NCBI GenBank assembly: GCA_020723225.1
Contig: DYJG01000107.1
Coordinates: forward strand, 1 to 6,520
DNA from: Desulfobacca acetoxidans
GTDB taxonomy: Bacteria > Desulfobacterota > Desulfobaccia > Desulfobaccales > 0-14-0-80-60-11
DNA: 6,520 nucleotides
Direction of reading: 5' to 3'
Part shown: one piece after another, positions 5,416 through 6,520 of the stretch
How the letters are laid out: every line of letters begins with the position of its first letter
Position numbering within the stretch: the stretch's first letter is position 1
Notes under the pieces: model-generated
Databases searched by the model: none
Told to the model about the DNA's origin: nothing
Seen by the model: only the letters and a program-made list of their open reading frames with translations
Translations under genes and position numbers: made by a program

Positions 5416-5465
5416 AAAAAAGAATCTCCCCATCCCGGAATCCGGGATGGGGAGATTCTTTTTTT
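5416..5465. terminator. Bidirectional Rho-independent terminator
   Basis: Bases 5422-5439 and 5441-5458 are a perfect 18-base inverted repeat around a single central A. It is flanked by AAAAAA (5416-5421) on the left and seven T (5459-5465) on the right. On the plus strand it ends the cytochrome transcript; read from the minus strand the A-tract becomes a U-tract and it can end the converging coiled-coil gene. The inner bases will form the loop in practice. Confidence 0.95.
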
Positions 5466-5468
5466 AAT

Positions 5469-5523
5469 CTCTGCGCCCTCTGCGTCTCTGCGGTGATTCA
5501 TTTTTACCCCAGAGACGTAGAGG
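5469..5523. repeat. Octamer repeat folded as a hairpin (CTCTGCGN family)
   Basis: CTCTGCGC (5469-5476), CTCTGCGT (5478-5485) and CTCTGCGG (5486-5493) are near-tandem octamers. Bases 5477-5490 pair with 5510-5523 over 14 positions with one G-T wobble. After one mismatch, GGT (5492-5494) pairs with ACC (5506-5508), leaving an 11-base loop. The element lies between the terminator and the stop codon of the converging coiled-coil gene, 32 bases beyond that stop. Its units are the reverse complement of RCGCAGAG and so related to the array at 3314-3348. Confidence 0.8.
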
Positions 5524-5555
5524 TCGTTTATGGGCAATAGATTATGTCGCTCCGT

Positions 5556-6116
5556 TTAGTTCCGTTGGGAAGAAGGGGGCCCCGACTTGACTAAGAGGCC
5601 CCGTAGATCGGCGATGAGACGGCGGTAGCGCTCCAGCATCTCCTGCATCTGCTTTTGCTGGTCCATGAGCGAGCCCTTTTCCTGGCGGAGGTTCTGGAGC
5701 TCCATGGTCAACTCGTAGTTTTCCTTGAGCAGAGCCCTGTTCTCCGCTTCCAGGACCATGATTTGCTCTCCCATGGAGAGGCGCTCCTCCTCCAGGTCGG
5801 ATTCCCGGCGGCGGAGGTCTTCGGCCTTGTTGGCATAGGCCTCCTCCATGCGCGACGCCAGGCGCTCCTGGGTGACCGTCACCACCAGGCTCTTATAGAG
5901 CTGGCACCAACTGTCATAGCCCAGGCAGACATTGGCTGCATAATGGAAACGCCGGCGCTCCTCGGAGCTTAAGCCCTGGTAGAAGTTTTCCAGTCTGCTG
6001 GTGGAAAGCCCCGCCAGGGCGTTTTGAAAGCGGCTGGCGTCCCGCTGGGGGTCGATGATCAGCGGGGTCTGGCCGATGAGGTTCTTGATGGTCTTGATAT
6101 GGTCCGCGCCGGTCAT
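5556..6116 (-). CDS. Coiled-coil protein of unknown function
   Basis: I do not recognise this 186-residue protein. Residues 1-80 look globular, with a helical, charged stretch SRLENFYQGLSSEERRRFHY (40-59) and two cysteines, Cys64 and Cys71, in a CLGYDSWC context. From about 82 to 172 it is Glu/Arg/Gln/Leu-rich and nearly free of Gly and Pro, typical of a long coiled coil. The tail (KSGPPSSQRN) looks disordered. No signal peptide or membrane segment is visible, so it should be cytoplasmic and probably oligomeric. I prefer the ATG at 6116, with GGAG ten bases upstream. A TTG at 6134 would add six residues but has a weaker ribosome site. It converges on the cytochrome gene and shares its terminator. 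A scaffold or adaptor role is only a guess. Confidence 0.8.
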   Translation of the reverse strand: MTGADHIKTIKNLIGQTPLIIDPQRDASRFQNALAGLSTSRLENFYQGLSSEERRRFHYAANVCLGYDSWCQLYKSLVVTVTQERLASRMEEAYANKAEDLRRRESDLEEERLSMGEQIMVLEAENRALLKENYELTMELQNLRQEKGSLMDQQKQMQEMLERYRRLIADLRGLLVKSGPPSSQRN

Positions 6117-6154
6117 GAGATTGCTGCTCCGCAAGTCGTTCTTCAGGGATTGCC

Positions 6155-6178
6155 TCCGGAGCTCTGCTGCGCTCCGGA
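6155..6178. other. Leader hairpin upstream of the coiled-coil gene
   Basis: TCCGGAGC (6155-6162) and GCTCCGGA (6171-6178) form a perfect eight-base-pair stem with an eight-base loop. It lies 39 bases before the ATG at 6116 in the presumed 5' leader of the minus-strand gene. No T-tract follows in either direction, so I do not call it a terminator; it may be a structured leader or chance GC palindrome. Confidence 0.5.
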
Positions 6179-6199
6179 TCCGGCCTTGCTTTTTCTACT

Positions 6200-6227
6200 T
6201 AGATATAATATCGACTAGGTGATTCAA
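6200..6227 (-). promoter_or_regulatory. Candidate promoter of the coiled-coil gene
   Basis: On the minus strand TTGAAT (6227-6222) precedes an AT-rich block, with TATCTA (6205-6200) at a 16-base spacing and the better TATTAT (6210-6205) at only 11. The block contains the 11-base palindrome GATATAATATC (6202-6212), which also presents a perfect TATAAT on the plus strand at 6204-6209. A promoter here is plausible, but its direction and exact boxes are uncertain. Confidence 0.3.
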
Positions 6228-6378
6228 AAGATTAACCGAAATCGAACAAATTTTTTCCCGCCGGAACCCGGCTGGGCTTCAATTGCATTTGCCCCGGGAA
6301 TGTGGTACGGTCAGCCAAATTTCCGGGCTTGGGGCAGGAAGGGGTGAATCTTGTGTTCGCCCTGTGTCCCGGACAAAT

Positions 6379-6408
6379 TTAAGGTTCGCCAAAAGAAATC
6401 TCTATAAT
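6379..6408 (+). promoter_or_regulatory. Candidate sigma-70 promoter of the right-edge gene
   Basis: A consensus TATAAT lies at 6403-6408, 36 bases before the ATG at 6445. The matching -35 is weak: TTAAGG at 6379-6384 with an 18-base spacer. The position relative to the start and ribosome site is right for a short leader, so the -10 is credible even though the -35 is poor. Confidence 0.5.
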
Positions 6409-6444
6409 GGCGGATTTTATTGATAAGACAAGGACCTGAAGATC

Positions 6445-6520
6445 ATGAGCGAACCCGAAGCACTCACCCGGGAATTGGAGATGGCGGAAAAGGTCCGCCC
6501 CCTGGTGAACGAAATCTTGG
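6445..6520 (+). CDS. Unrecognised protein, N-terminal 25 codons only
   Basis: The frame opens at ATG 6445 and runs off the right edge. AAGGA at 6430-6434 lies ten bases upstream and a TATAAT box 36 bases upstream, which supports a real gene start. The visible residues begin MSEPEALTRELEMAEKVR and are acidic and amphipathic, suggesting an N-terminal helix. There is no signal peptide. Too little is visible to name a family. Confidence 0.6.
   Translation, partial: MSEPEALTRELEMAEKVRPLVNEIL

Larger units (their letters stand above)
6117..6444. other. Divergent intergenic region, about 330 bases, no gene
   Basis: This gap separates the coiled-coil gene and the plus-strand gene at the right edge. 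It contains the leader hairpin, an AT-rich block (about 6185-6260), several CCGG/CCCGG clusters (6259-6330) and the promoter-like boxes listed separately. An additional plus-strand pair, TTGCAT (6283-6288) and TACGGT (6306-6311) at 17 bases, is a weaker alternative promoter. No open frame with a ribosome site was found. Confidence 0.6.

Noticed and set aside
6155..6178. Rho-independent terminator upstream of the coiled-coil gene
   Set aside because: The hairpin is real but no T-tract follows on either strand.
6302..6320. Sigma-54 promoter (TGGTACG...)
   Set aside because: The GG element is partly matched but the GC element at the fixed distance is missing.

Overview
The window looks like chromosome from a GC-rich, free-living Gram-negative bacterium. 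My best guess is a deltaproteobacterial (Desulfobacterota-type) anaerobe. The guess rests on a secreted nine-heme cytochrome c, a MacA-type periplasmic adaptor with a LolD/MacB-type ATPase, strongly G/C-ending codons, and gene gaps filled with short tandem repeats. This is inference, because no rRNA or other marker gene is present. There are seven genes, two of them cut by the window edges. I see no tRNA, rRNA, CRISPR array, insertion sequence or phage gene.

Left part (1-3194), all minus strand. Reading in the direction of transcription: a proteasome-fold protein that appears to lack the catalytic residues; a membrane-fusion/adaptor protein; a LolD/MacB-like ABC ATPase; and the first 45 codons of a nucleoside phosphorylase. 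The adaptor and ATPase probably form one efflux or lipid-export unit, but no FtsX/MacB-type permease lies beside them here. Two related heptad-repeat arrays, each with an inverted arm, sit 1-6 bases beyond the stop codons of the adaptor gene and the proteasome-like gene.

Middle part (3195-5465). A gap of about 510 bases carries an octamer repeat, a three-copy AACAAAC motif and a GC-rich hairpin that abuts a Shine-Dalgarno. It leads into a plus-strand gene for a 556-residue secreted nonaheme cytochrome c. That gene ends at a textbook bidirectional terminator. A second copy of the octamer repeat family, folded as a hairpin, lies between the terminator and the converging neighbour.

Right part (5556-6520). 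A minus-strand gene for an unrecognised coiled-coil protein is followed by a divergent intergenic region of about 330 bases with AT-rich promoter-like boxes. The first 25 codons of an unrecognised plus-strand gene run off the end.

The items most worth a second look are the catalytically degenerate proteasome-like protein, the nonaheme cytochrome with a heme-free N-terminal domain and two MHC motifs, and the repeat arrays placed flush against stop codons.
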